Below, in pieces: positions 17,168-24,992 of a stretch of 64,000 nucleotides of DNA. Under the pieces are notes generated by a model, which saw only the letters and a program-made list of their open reading frames with translations, made no database searches and had not been told where the DNA came from. Position 1 is the stretch's first letter. Every line of letters begins with the position of its first letter. Origin of the DNA: Bradyrhizobium sp. dw_78 (lineage in GTDB: Bacteria > Pseudomonadota > Alphaproteobacteria > Rhizobiales > Xanthobacteraceae); NCBI RefSeq assembly GCF_018449525.1, contig NZ_JAAVUS010000011.1, positions 85,765 through 149,764 on the forward strand, written 5' to 3'. A program made the position numbers and the translations under genes.

Positions 17168-17240
17168 TCGCAGCGCGGTCAAGAAACAATCAATTTTCGA
17201 TTTAGACAGGAGCGCCGGTAATTCCGGCGGATGAAAACAT

Positions 17241-17456
17241 ATGTCCAACGCTTACATCATTGAAGTCAGAAACCGGACCGTCGGAATCGTTACAAGCGAC
17301 GAACACGGATTCCGGTTCTTTTCCTCAGAACGTGCTTTCGACAGCATCGATGGCCATGAGTTCCATTCCCCGCGCGATGCCGAGCGCGCGGCGAGTGCCC
17401 TGATCAAGGGCCAGCATGATCCGGCGGGCCGGCGGGCGCTTCCCGCCATGTATTGA
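17241..17456 (+). CDS. Conserved-looking small hypothetical protein (71 aa)
   Basis: Starts MSNAYIIEVRNRTVGIVTSD at ATG 17241 and has a compact alpha/beta composition with no signal peptide. It ends 32 bases before the sulfonate-binding protein and probably shares its transcript. Small genes of this look (YIIEV..., then FRFFSSERAFDSIDG) sit beside sulfonate uptake genes in related genomes as I recall, but I cannot verify this here. Function unknown. Confidence 0.6.
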   Translation: MSNAYIIEVRNRTVGIVTSDEHGFRFFSSERAFDSIDGHEFHSPRDAERAASALIKGQHDPAGRRALPAMY

Positions 17457-17488
17457 AACATGCAGCCGAGCCTCGAAGGGGCGCAGTG

Positions 17489-18442
17489 ATGATTACAAGG
17501 CGAGTTATCCTCCAGGGAGGGCCGGTGCTTGCCGCGCTGGTGGCGTTTCCCGTGCGCGCAGAGGAGAGTCCGGCCGAAATCCGCATCGGCACACAAAAGG
17601 GCGGTTTCTTTCCGGCCGTACGGCAGCGCCATTCGCTGGAGGATGCATTCAAGCCGCTCGGCATCGAGATCAAATGGATTGATTTCCAGTTTGGGCCGCC
17701 GCTCCTGGAGGCGATCAATGTCGGCAGCGTCGATTTTGGCTTTGTAGGCGACGCCCCGCCGATCTTCGCGCAGGCGGGCGGCGCCCGGATCCGCTATGCC
17801 GCGGCCGTCAAATCCGAGGGGACGACACAGGCGATCATCGTTCCGCAGGATTCGCCAATCAAGACACTGGCTGACCTCAGGGGCAAACGGATCGCCTTTG
17901 GCAAGGGATCGAGCGCGCACAATTTGCTTGTCGCCGCCCTGGAGAAGGCTGGGATCGACTGGAGCGACATCACACCGGCTCCGCTGGCACCGGCCGATGC
18001 GACCGCAGCGTTCGTGAAGGGATCGGTCGATGCCTGGTCGATCTGGGATCCCTATTTGGCGCTTGCCGAGCTCAAGCAGAATGCACGCGTGATCGTTTTC
18101 GACAAGGACGTACACAAGCCCAATGCATTTTATATCGTGGGTTCGGATTTCGTGGAGAAATATCCCTCTCTGGTTGCGAAGCTGAACGCCGTTTTCGCTT
18201 CCGAAGGGGAATGGGCCGATGTCCATCACGAGGACGTCGCGAGAGCGCAGGCAGAGGCGACCGGTGTCGATATTGAAGCCATCCGGCGTTTCGTCGATCG
18301 CTCGAACTACCGCGTCGTTCCGGTCGACGATGAAATCATCAAGAGCCAGCAGGTGGTTGCCGACCGCTTTGCACGACTGGGCCTGATTCCGAAGCCGGTC
18401 AAGGTTTCCGATATTGTCTGGAAATGGACGCCGGGGTCCTGA
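17489..18442 (+). CDS. Aliphatic sulfonate-binding protein, SsuA-like
   Basis: Periplasmic receptor of the nitrate/sulfonate/taurine ABC family, 317 residues. I choose ATG 17489, which has GAAGGGG eight bases before it and yields the Tat-like leader MITRRVILQGGPVLAALVAF. The mature part begins EIRIGTQKGGFFPAVRQRHS and contains GSVDFGFVGDAPPIFAQA and DAWSIWDPYLALAE, typical of SsuA. It sits without its own permease and ATPase, which are at 21930-23518 on the other strand. A longer start at 17453 would extend the protein by 12 residues. Confidence 0.9.
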   Translation: MITRRVILQGGPVLAALVAFPVRAEESPAEIRIGTQKGGFFPAVRQRHSLEDAFKPLGIEIKWIDFQFGPPLLEAINVGSVDFGFVGDAPPIFAQAGGARIRYAAAVKSEGTTQAIIVPQDSPIKTLADLRGKRIAFGKGSSAHNLLVAALEKAGIDWSDITPAPLAPADATAAFVKGSVDAWSIWDPYLALAELKQNARVIVFDKDVHKPNAFYIVGSDFVEKYPSLVAKLNAVFASEGEWADVHHEDVARAQAEATGVDIEAIRRFVDRSNYRVVPVDDEIIKSQQVVADRFARLGLIPKPVKVSDIVWKWTPGS

Positions 18443-18528
18443 TTTCCTCCAGCACCCGATAGGACAGATGCGTCACCATCGGATTTGTTTAAAGAGTGGG
18501 GCCGAGGTGGAGACGCATTGCAACCCGC

Positions 18529-19479
18529 TTACGGCGTTCCGATCTTGCTGCGAACCGTCGCCTGGGTCACGAAGCTGTTCGGCGCTACGTCCTGCGTGAG
18601 CCAGACGTTTCCGCCGATGGTTGAGCCGCGGCCGATGACGACTCTGCCAAGGATCGTGGCGCCGGCATAGATGACGACATCATCCTCCACGACCGGGTGA
18701 CGCGCATCGCCCTTGATCAGATTGCCATGATCGTCGGTGGGAAAATGCCGTGCGCCGAGCGTGACGGCCTGATAGATTCTCACGTTCTCGCCGATGATGG
18801 CGGTCTCGCCGATCACGACGCCGGTGCCGTGATCGATAAAGAATCCGGATCCGATGCCCGCTCCGGGATGGATGTCGATGCCGGTTTTGGCATGGGCGAT
18901 TTCGGCCATCAGGCGGGCAATCAGCCTTGCGCCCAGACTGTGCAGAAGATGGGCAAGGCGATGATGGATGATGGCCGTCATGCCGGGATAGCCGATCAGG
19001 ATTTCGGGAAAGTTTTCGGCCGCGGGATCGCCGACAAAAGCGGCTCGCAAGTCGCTGATGAGCAACCCCCGCACGGCCGGCAGTTGCGACGCGAATGCGC
19101 GCGTGAGCTCGACCGCGTCCTGTCGGTGGAATCCCGGCAGTAATTCGTCGCCCACGAACAGCGCGCCGCGGTGAATCTGGTCGCATAAGGAATCGAGCGC
19201 CGCGCTCAGCGTATGGCCGACGAAATAATCGATATTCTCGCCGTCAAACTCGAACTGGCCGTAATGACGGGGAAACAGCGCTTCGGTGATATTGCCAAGG
19301 ATGCCATCCAGGGCATCCCGGGACGGTGCGCGCCGCGCTTCTCCATCACGCCGGATACTATGGGTGACTTCCCGGGACGTGCGCAGTTCGGAAACGATCT
19401 GATCGAGCCGCCAGCGTGTCGGTGTTGGGGCGGCTGGGCCGGCCGCAGCCGGTTGGGCCGACACGATATCGTCTTTCAT
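18529..19479 (-). CDS. epsC: Serine O-acetyltransferase, EpsC/SrpH type
   Basis: Cytosolic enzyme that makes O-acetylserine from serine and acetyl-CoA, the acceptor for sulfide in cysteine synthesis. The long helical N-terminal domain (ALFPRHYG, about 60-180) marks the EpsC/SrpH subtype, and the left-handed beta-helix follows with TGIDIHPGAGIG, FFIDHGTGVVIGE and the hexapeptide run ending TIGGNVWLTQDV. It is last in the ssu operon on this strand, which ties the island to sulfur assimilation. No cysK neighbour is present. Confidence 0.93.
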   Translation of the reverse strand: MKDDIVSAQPAAAGPAAPTPTRWRLDQIVSELRTSREVTHSIRRDGEARRAPSRDALDGILGNITEALFPRHYGQFEFDGENIDYFVGHTLSAALDSLCDQIHRGALFVGDELLPGFHRQDAVELTRAFASQLPAVRGLLISDLRAAFVGDPAAENFPEILIGYPGMTAIIHHRLAHLLHSLGARLIARLMAEIAHAKTGIDIHPGAGIGSGFFIDHGTGVVIGETAIIGENVRIYQAVTLGARHFPTDDHGNLIKGDARHPVVEDDVVIYAGATILGRVVIGRGSTIGGNVWLTQDVAPNSFVTQATVRSKIGTP

Positions 19480-19618
19480 TTGTTGCCCGTAGCTGCCGGA
19501 GATTGCCTGTCATTGTCCGTTCCGCTGACGAGATGCATGGCCGAGCTGCTCAACTTACGCTCCTTTCGTCATCTGTCCGGCGATTGTCGGCGGGGGCACG
19601 GCAGAGGCTGCCCTCTCG

Positions 19619-20848
19619 TCAAAAGAAACCTTTGGCAGGAAGCGGCGTGCCGCTGATCTCATATTGTCCGATCGATCGCGCCTTGAAGGTGGTCGGATTG
19701 TGAGAGGACAAGGTTCGCGCATTGCGCCAGTGGCGATCGAAATTGGTGGCTTTCTTGGTGGCGGACGCACCCCCGACGTCGAACAGCAGGCTGCCGCTGC
19801 GAATGGCAAGCTCGTCGGCGACGATCTTGGCCTTGGCCGACAGCAGCGCCGCCCTGTGCGCCTCCTCGACGGCATTGGCGCTGCCGGCATCGAAAGCATC
19901 GGTCGCGACATCGAGGGCATCAGCCGCCGCCAGCACGACGGTTTCCGCGGCGAAAGCCGCGCTGGCGATTTGCCCGACGGTCTGCTGTAGCAGGGGATCG
20001 TCGATGGGATGTTCGTTCGGCGCGTAGTAGAAGGTCCGTTTCCGCGAACGAACCAGTGCCGTGGCGTCGCGCAGGATGGCTCTTACGATGCCCGCATTGA
20101 CGGCCGTCAGAAAAAGCTGGGCGAACGTGTTCGAATAGGGGACGCCATATCCGACATCCGGCGCATCGAATACGATTTCCTCACGCTTGACCCGGACATT
20201 GCGGAAATGCGTCGTTCCGGTCGCGGTCAGCCGCTGTCCCAGCCCGTCCCAGTCGTCGATCAATTCGACGCCATCCCGCTGCACCGGAATGATCGTCGCC
20301 CCGTTCGCGCCGGACGGATCGGCGGCGCGGACAAGGACGTAGTCCGAATAGAGCGTGCCGGTGCTGTAATATTTCGTGCCGTTCAGCAGGTAGTCGCTTC
20401 CGTCCGGTGTCAACGTCGTGTTCGGCGTGACGTCGCCGACCTTGGGCGACTCCAGTTCCGTCGTGGCAAGACCGATGATGGCGCCATCGGCAACGGCTTT
20501 CTGCCACTGCCGGCTCTGTTCATCCTTCGGCCGTCGCACCAGCCGCTCGACCACGGAGAAATGGTTGCGCAGGATATGTGCGACATTGGCGTCGGCCTCT
20601 CCAAGACGCACCACGATCTCGAGCAATTCGCGGATCGAGCTTCCGCCGCCGCCGACCTCGGCCGGAATTCGCAACGCGCCGAGGCGAGCGCGGCGAATGA
20701 GGTCGATCGCCTCAAAGGGAAGTACGCGCTCGCGCTCGCGTTCGCTCTCGCCTTCGGCGATATGGTCCAGCAATGCCTGAAGGTCAGGCGAACGGGGATC
20801 TAGACGGTGCGAGGGCTGCAATGAAAAGGTGGATACCGGCTTGTTCAT
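19619..20848 (-). CDS. Acyl-CoA-dehydrogenase-fold flavin monooxygenase, SfnB/DszC-like
   Basis: A 409-residue member of the acyl-CoA dehydrogenase superfamily in the branch that uses reduced flavin and O2 on organosulfur compounds (SfnB, DszC). Features: helical N-terminal domain with LRIPAEVGGGGSSIRELLE, the beta-domain LATTELESPK (flavin-contact region), GTKYYSTGTLYSDYVLV and the C-terminal helix bundle ending NARTLSSHNPTTFKARSIGQ. The His-Asn-Pro ending matches DszC-like monooxygenases, not fatty-acid dehydrogenases. It lies 63 bases downstream of the binding-protein gene. Substrate may be a sulfone, sulfide or thiophene derivative. Confidence 0.85.
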   Translation of the reverse strand: MNKPVSTFSLQPSHRLDPRSPDLQALLDHIAEGESERERERVLPFEAIDLIRRARLGALRIPAEVGGGGSSIRELLEIVVRLGEADANVAHILRNHFSVVERLVRRPKDEQSRQWQKAVADGAIIGLATTELESPKVGDVTPNTTLTPDGSDYLLNGTKYYSTGTLYSDYVLVRAADPSGANGATIIPVQRDGVELIDDWDGLGQRLTATGTTHFRNVRVKREEIVFDAPDVGYGVPYSNTFAQLFLTAVNAGIVRAILRDATALVRSRKRTFYYAPNEHPIDDPLLQQTVGQIASAAFAAETVVLAAADALDVATDAFDAGSANAVEEAHRAALLSAKAKIVADELAIRSGSLLFDVGGASATKKATNFDRHWRNARTLSSHNPTTFKARSIGQYEISGTPLPAKGFF

Positions 20849-20889
20849 GGTTCGGCCTTGAATTGGGTTGGATTTGGATGCTTGGAGCG

Positions 20890-20903
20890 ATGATCGCGAT
20901 CAT
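20890..20903. promoter_or_regulatory. Perfect 14-base palindrome in the ssu operon
   Basis: ATGATCGCGATCAT lies in the 63-base gap between the binding-protein gene and the SfnB/DszC-like gene. It could be an operator or a small RNA hairpin; no T-run follows on either strand. Confidence 0.4.
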
Positions 20904-20911
20904 TCTAGGAG

Positions 20912-21910
20912 TTACACCAGGTGATTGGTCACCTTGACCGGTTCCGGCAGGATGTTGCGGGCCGTGAGCCAGTCCGCGGCCCTCTGCAGATCGGCGACGA
21001 ATGGTTTGTCGTCGACGGAGAAGTAGCGATATTGGCGGTTCATCGCGATGAACCGGTCGCGGACCTGATCACTGTACTTTCCGGCCTTTTGCGCAATGTA
21101 TTCGGCCTCCCTGCTATTCTCGGAAATCCATTTTCCCTCGGCGCGGAAGGCGTCGTTCACGGCGCGGACCAGCGCCGGATTATCAGTCGCGAATTTGCGG
21201 GTGGTGAGATAGGAGGTGTAGTCGATCTGAAACTCCAGATCGCGGCCTTCGAGAAACAAATCGTGCGCCTTGTATTCCAGCCGGGCAATATCGACGCCGG
21301 GGCTCCACATCGACCACGCGTCGACCTTTCCCGACGCCAGCGCCGGAGCGGCATCGGGAGGATTGAGATAGACGAACTTCACCGTCGAGCGGTCGATCCC
21401 GTGCTTCTCCAGCGCCGCCACCAGCAGGAATTCGCCAAGGCCGGAGCGGTTGACCGCGACCGATTTTCCGACCAGGTCCTCGATCCTGTTGATGCCGGAA
21501 TCGTCCTTGGCGATGATCGCGGTGGTGCGAGGTTCGTAGACAACGAACTGGGTGAACACCAACGGCGAGCCGGCGATGATGGCGGCCAGCGCCGGCGTGG
21601 TGCTGCCGCCGAAGCTGAAGTCGGCGCTGCCGCCGGTGACCGCCTGCAAGGTCGGTGCGTGGTTCGGAAACGGGCCGAGCCATTCGACCTTGATGCCGTC
21701 CTTGGCAAGAATCTTGTCGAACTCGCCGCGTTCCTTGGCGATGAGGTTCAGGCCGCTGAGGCCCCAGGTGAGTCGGACCGTGTCGGTGACGCGCCCCGAG
21801 GACGACCAGGCCGGCCGGCCGAGGTCAAGTCCCGTAAGCGTGCTTACGCCGAATGCGGCGGACCCAAGAAAAAGTCGCCGGGATAGCAGATCGAAGGAGA
21901 AGTCGGGCAT
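20912..21910 (-). CDS. Sulfonate-type substrate-binding protein with Tat signal
   Basis: A 332-residue SsuA/TauA-family receptor. The leader contains a twin-arginine motif SRRLFLGSAAFGVSTLTGL. Mature signatures: VRLTWGLSGLNLIAKERGEF, GGSADFSFGGSTTPALAAI, GKVDAWSMWSPGVDIA. It is the third gene of the permease-ATPase-receptor operon (19 bases after the ATPase), so it is the receptor for that importer. Ligand is probably an alkane- or arylsulfonate or related anion. Confidence 0.9.
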   Translation of the reverse strand: MPDFSFDLLSRRLFLGSAAFGVSTLTGLDLGRPAWSSSGRVTDTVRLTWGLSGLNLIAKERGEFDKILAKDGIKVEWLGPFPNHAPTLQAVTGGSADFSFGGSTTPALAAIIAGSPLVFTQFVVYEPRTTAIIAKDDSGINRIEDLVGKSVAVNRSGLGEFLLVAALEKHGIDRSTVKFVYLNPPDAAPALASGKVDAWSMWSPGVDIARLEYKAHDLFLEGRDLEFQIDYTSYLTTRKFATDNPALVRAVNDAFRAEGKWISENSREAEYIAQKAGKYSDQVRDRFIAMNRQYRYFSVDDKPFVADLQRAADWLTARNILPEPVKVTNHLV

Positions 21911-21929
21911 CAGCGATCCTTCCAGGGGC

Positions 21930-22655
21930 TTAAGCGGGAACGTGAGAGGTCAATACGCCGAGCTCCGCCAGAAGATCGGTGCGCGCCATCGAAGCCGGGC
22001 CATTGCCGTTTGTCCGGTGTTCAAAGGCGATGGTGCCGTCGCGCATCACCAGGATGCGGTCGGCGAGCGCGATCGCCTCGTCGACATCATGCGTCACGAG
22101 CAGGACGCCGGGTCGATGGTTCGCGACCAGTTCGCGGACCAGCTCATGCATGCGGATGCGGGTCAGGGCGTCGAGCGCGGCGAACGGTTCATCCAGCAGC
22201 AGAAGCTCGGGTTGCTGCACCAGGGCACGTGCCAGCGCGACGCGCTGGGCCTGACCGCCGGACAGGTTGCGCGGCCAGTCGTCGAGCCGGCCGCCGAGCC
22301 CGACTTCGACCAGCGCCGCGCCAGCCTGCGCGCGCGCGTCCGGCGCCGGGAGACCAAGGGCGACGTTGCGCCACAGATTGTCCCACGGCAGCAGCCGGTG
22401 CTCCTGGAAAACCACGGCCGGCCGTTTAGGCGCTGCGATACGGCCGCCCTGGATCGGATCGAGCCCCGCCAGCGCCCGCAGCAGCGTGGTCTTGCCGCAG
22501 CCGCTTTCGCCCAACAGCGCGACGAATTCTCCGCGTTCGATACGCAGATTGAGGTTTTCGATCACGACCCGGTCGCCGTAAGCGCGCCTGAGATTGGTCA
22601 CCACCACGGCCGGTAGCGCCGGAGAAGACAATGGGAGCGGCACATGGAAGGTCAT
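21930..22655 (-). CDS. Sulfonate-type ABC transporter ATPase, SsuB-like
   Basis: Nucleotide-binding subunit, 241 residues from ATG 22655. Walker A GESGCGKTT, Q-loop FQEHRLLPW, signature LSGGQAQRVALARALV, Walker B LLLLDEPFAALDA and switch His THDVDEA are all intact. The start overlaps the permease stop by four bases (ATGA), which shows translational coupling. A longer frame upstream of this ATG is only the shadow of the permease gene. Confidence 0.93.
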   Translation of the reverse strand: MTFHVPLPLSSPALPAVVVTNLRRAYGDRVVIENLNLRIERGEFVALLGESGCGKTTLLRALAGLDPIQGGRIAAPKRPAVVFQEHRLLPWDNLWRNVALGLPAPDARAQAGAALVEVGLGGRLDDWPRNLSGGQAQRVALARALVQQPELLLLDEPFAALDALTRIRMHELVRELVANHRPGVLLVTHDVDEAIALADRILVMRDGTIAFEHRTNGNGPASMARTDLLAELGVLTSHVPA

Positions 22656-23518
22656 CGCGTTCCCCCATAGTTCGGATGCCAGGCGAGCAGACGCCGTTCG
22701 AGCCAGCGGGCGATTGCATCGGCGGCGATACCGATCAGCGCGTAGATCACGATCGTCAGCACGATCACGTCGGTTCGCAGGAACTCCCGCGCATCCATCG
22801 CCAGAAAGCCGATCCCGGACTGCGCGCCGATGGTTTCCGCGACAACAAGCGCAAGCCATGCCGTCGCCAGCGCATAGCGGACACCGGTCAAAATGGACGG
22901 CAAGGCGCCCGGCAGCACCACCCGCCGGATGAGCTGCAACGCGTTCAGACCCTGAATGCGTCCAAGTTCGACCAGTTTCGGATCGACCTGCCGAATGCCC
23001 AGAATGGTGTTGATGTAGATCGGAAAGGTGACGCCGAGCGCGACGAGAAAGATCTTTTCCGCCTCGCCGACGCCGAGCCACACGATCACGAGCGGAAGCA
23101 ATGCGAGGAACGGGATCGCGCGGATCATCTGGACGCTGCGGTCGATGGCGGCTTCCGCGATGCGCGAGAAACCGACGAAGGTACCGAGAGCGAAGCCGAT
23201 GCTGGCGCCGATGGCAAACCCCGCGGCCGCTCGCAACAGGCTGACTCCGAGATCGTTCAGCAGGCTTCCCGTCGTTGCGAGCTTGATGGCGGTTCTAGCG
23301 ACCTTGCTCGGAGCAGGGAGTACTTGCGGCGACAGCCATCCAGCTTGCGCCAATATCTCCCACACGGCCACGAGCGCGACGGGCGCAAGCCAGGAGATTA
23401 GCTGCAAACTGCGTTTGCCGAGCCTGAAATCCGGCCGCTGCGCCGGCGAGGAAAGCCCCTCGGCATACTTGAGCCGATCAAATTCGACCGTAGCGGCGGT
23501 CTGCTCGAGGTTGCTCAA
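22652..23518 (-). CDS. Sulfonate-type ABC transporter permease, SsuC-like
   Basis: Inner-membrane permease with about six helices and the EAA loop (VELGRIQGLNALQLIRRVVL) that docks the ATPase. I place the start at TTG 23518, giving MSNLEQTAATVEFDRLKY, with CAGGA nine bases before; the frame stays open to an ATG at 23587, so the N-terminus is uncertain by 23 residues. First gene of an operon that continues with ATPase, receptor, SfnB-like enzyme and serine acetyltransferase. Confidence 0.88.
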   Translation of the reverse strand: MSNLEQTAATVEFDRLKYAEGLSSPAQRPDFRLGKRSLQLISWLAPVALVAVWEILAQAGWLSPQVLPAPSKVARTAIKLATTGSLLNDLGVSLLRAAAGFAIGASIGFALGTFVGFSRIAEAAIDRSVQMIRAIPFLALLPLVIVWLGVGEAEKIFLVALGVTFPIYINTILGIRQVDPKLVELGRIQGLNALQLIRRVVLPGALPSILTGVRYALATAWLALVVAETIGAQSGIGFLAMDAREFLRTDVIVLTIVIYALIGIAADAIARWLERRLLAWHPNYGGTR

Positions 23519-23747
23519 GACGATTAATCCTGAAATCACGGTGCCATTGACGAACCGGCAGACGCAGATCAGCGAAGGCTGCCGCATACAGGCGGCGCAT
23601 CACCCGATTGGCGACGCTCCTCCAACAAGACAAACGGAGCCCCGATCGCTTATTGCAAACTGTCCCACGAATTCGACCGAACAGAAATAGAGCGGTTTTC
23701 CAATTGTTGTTGGTTCCGGAGTTTTCTGATTTCTTTGCAAGCGAAAC

Positions 23748-23792
23748 GCGGCAAGGAATATCTTTCAATATTCTATTGCCGCTTTTTGCGGC
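23748..23792 (+). terminator. Candidate attenuator with two exclusive hairpins
   Basis: Hairpin one: GCGGCAA (23748-23754) pairs with TTGCCGC (23776-23782) and GAATAT (23756-23761) with ATATTC (23768-23773), followed at once by TTTTT, the layout of a Rho-independent terminator. Hairpin two: GCCGC (23778-23782) pairs with GCGGC (23788-23792) and uses the same 3' arm, so both cannot form together. It lies about 90 bases upstream of the monooxygenase at 23882 in its leader. Judged by eye. Confidence 0.5.
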
Positions 23793-23881
23793 CAGTTGTG
23801 CTTGATCTCTCGACGCGTTTGGCGAAACATCGTGTGCTTCAGTGGATGAAATGACGCGCACGGGTCGAAGAGAGAACACCA

Positions 23882-24982
23882 ATGACAACGCATCCCCTTC
23901 GTTTCGGTATCTGGGCGCTGGTTCACGGCTCTCGTGCCGCACATCAGGACCCTGAAGAGCCGTATGATGCGTCGTGGGAACGCAATCGCGATCTGGTGCT
24001 GGCCGCGGAAAGGCTCGGCTACGATTCGACATTGATTGCGCAGCACACCATCAATCCGCATCAGGAGGATCTGGATCAGCTCGAAGCCTGGAGTTCGGCC
24101 GCAGCGCTTGCGGCGCTGACGAGCCGGATCGAGATCATCGCCGCGATCAAGCCGTATCTCTATCATCCGGTCGTGCTCGCCAAGATGGCGCTTCAGATCG
24201 AGAACATCAGCCGGGGGCGGTTTGCCATCAATCTCGTCAATGCCTGGAATCGTCCAGAGCTGGAAAAGGCAGGTATCGGTTTCCCGGAGCATGACGCGCG
24301 TTACGCTTACGGCCGTGAATGGATCTCGGTCGTATCGAGCTTGATGCAAGGGGAGCATGTGACTTACAAAGGCGCGCATTTCGACGTGCGCGATTACGCC
24401 CTGCGGCCCAAGGATCTCTACCGCGCGCGCCCGACGATCTATGTCGGCGGCGAATCCGAGCCCGCCCGTGCGCTGGTCGTCGATCATGGCGACGTATGGT
24501 TCATCAACGGGCAGCCGCTGGAGGACGTGGCCGACTTGATCGCCAATGTAGCGGCGCGTCCGCGTCCTTCTGTGCCGTTGCGGTTCGGGCTGTCCGCCTT
24601 TGTCATCGCGCGCGAGACCCATGAACAAGCGCAGGCTGCCTATGAACGGTTGTCAAATCTGGCGGCAAAGGACGCGCCGATGAAGGCGATCCAGAAACAG
24701 AACACCGATCCGAAGGTCGTGATGATGCAGACGATGCAGAAAACGCCGCGCCTCGGCAGCAATGGTGGAACGGCGGCCGGACTGGTCGGCAGCTACAATG
24801 AAGTGGCGTCGCGCATCGGCGCCTTCCATGCGGCGGGAATCGAACTGTTCATGTTGCAATTCCAGCCGTTCGAGGCGGAGATGGCGCGCTTCGCGCAAGA
24901 GGTCATTCCGCGTGTGCGCCAGTTGCAATCCCGGCCATTGGCCGACAGGACCGGGGCTGGATCGCTATCGAGCCTGCGCTGA
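23882..24982 (+). CDS. LLM-class FMNH2-dependent monooxygenase, SsuD/SfnG-like
   Basis: A 366-residue luciferase-like TIM-barrel enzyme, the oxygenase of a two-component system that breaks C-S bonds with O2 and reduced FMN. Signatures: LRFGIWALVHGSRAAHQDPE, LAAERLGYDSTLIAQHTINP, ISRGRFAINLVNAWNRPELE, RPTIYVGGESEPARALVV. The pattern fits alkanesulfonate (SsuD) or dimethylsulfone (SfnG) monooxygenases; sequence alone does not separate them. It diverges from the ssu operon, with a candidate attenuator in the spacer, and converges on the NtaA-like gene leaving 10 bases. Confidence 0.9.
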   Translation: MTTHPLRFGIWALVHGSRAAHQDPEEPYDASWERNRDLVLAAERLGYDSTLIAQHTINPHQEDLDQLEAWSSAAALAALTSRIEIIAAIKPYLYHPVVLAKMALQIENISRGRFAINLVNAWNRPELEKAGIGFPEHDARYAYGREWISVVSSLMQGEHVTYKGAHFDVRDYALRPKDLYRARPTIYVGGESEPARALVVDHGDVWFINGQPLEDVADLIANVAARPRPSVPLRFGLSAFVIARETHEQAQAAYERLSNLAAKDAPMKAIQKQNTDPKVVMMQTMQKTPRLGSNGGTAAGLVGSYNEVASRIGAFHAAGIELFMLQFQPFEAEMARFAQEVIPRVRQLQSRPLADRTGAGSLSSLR

Positions 24983-24992
24983 CAGACGATCT

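Noticed and set aside
17252..18229. Long open frame antisense to the SsuA-like gene
   Set aside because: GC-rich antisense shadow; the protein shows no family pattern, while the plus-strand gene is clear.
20921..22616. Two long plus-strand frames opposite the ssu receptor and ATPase
   Set aside because: Shadows of the minus-strand genes; no motif or ribosome site.
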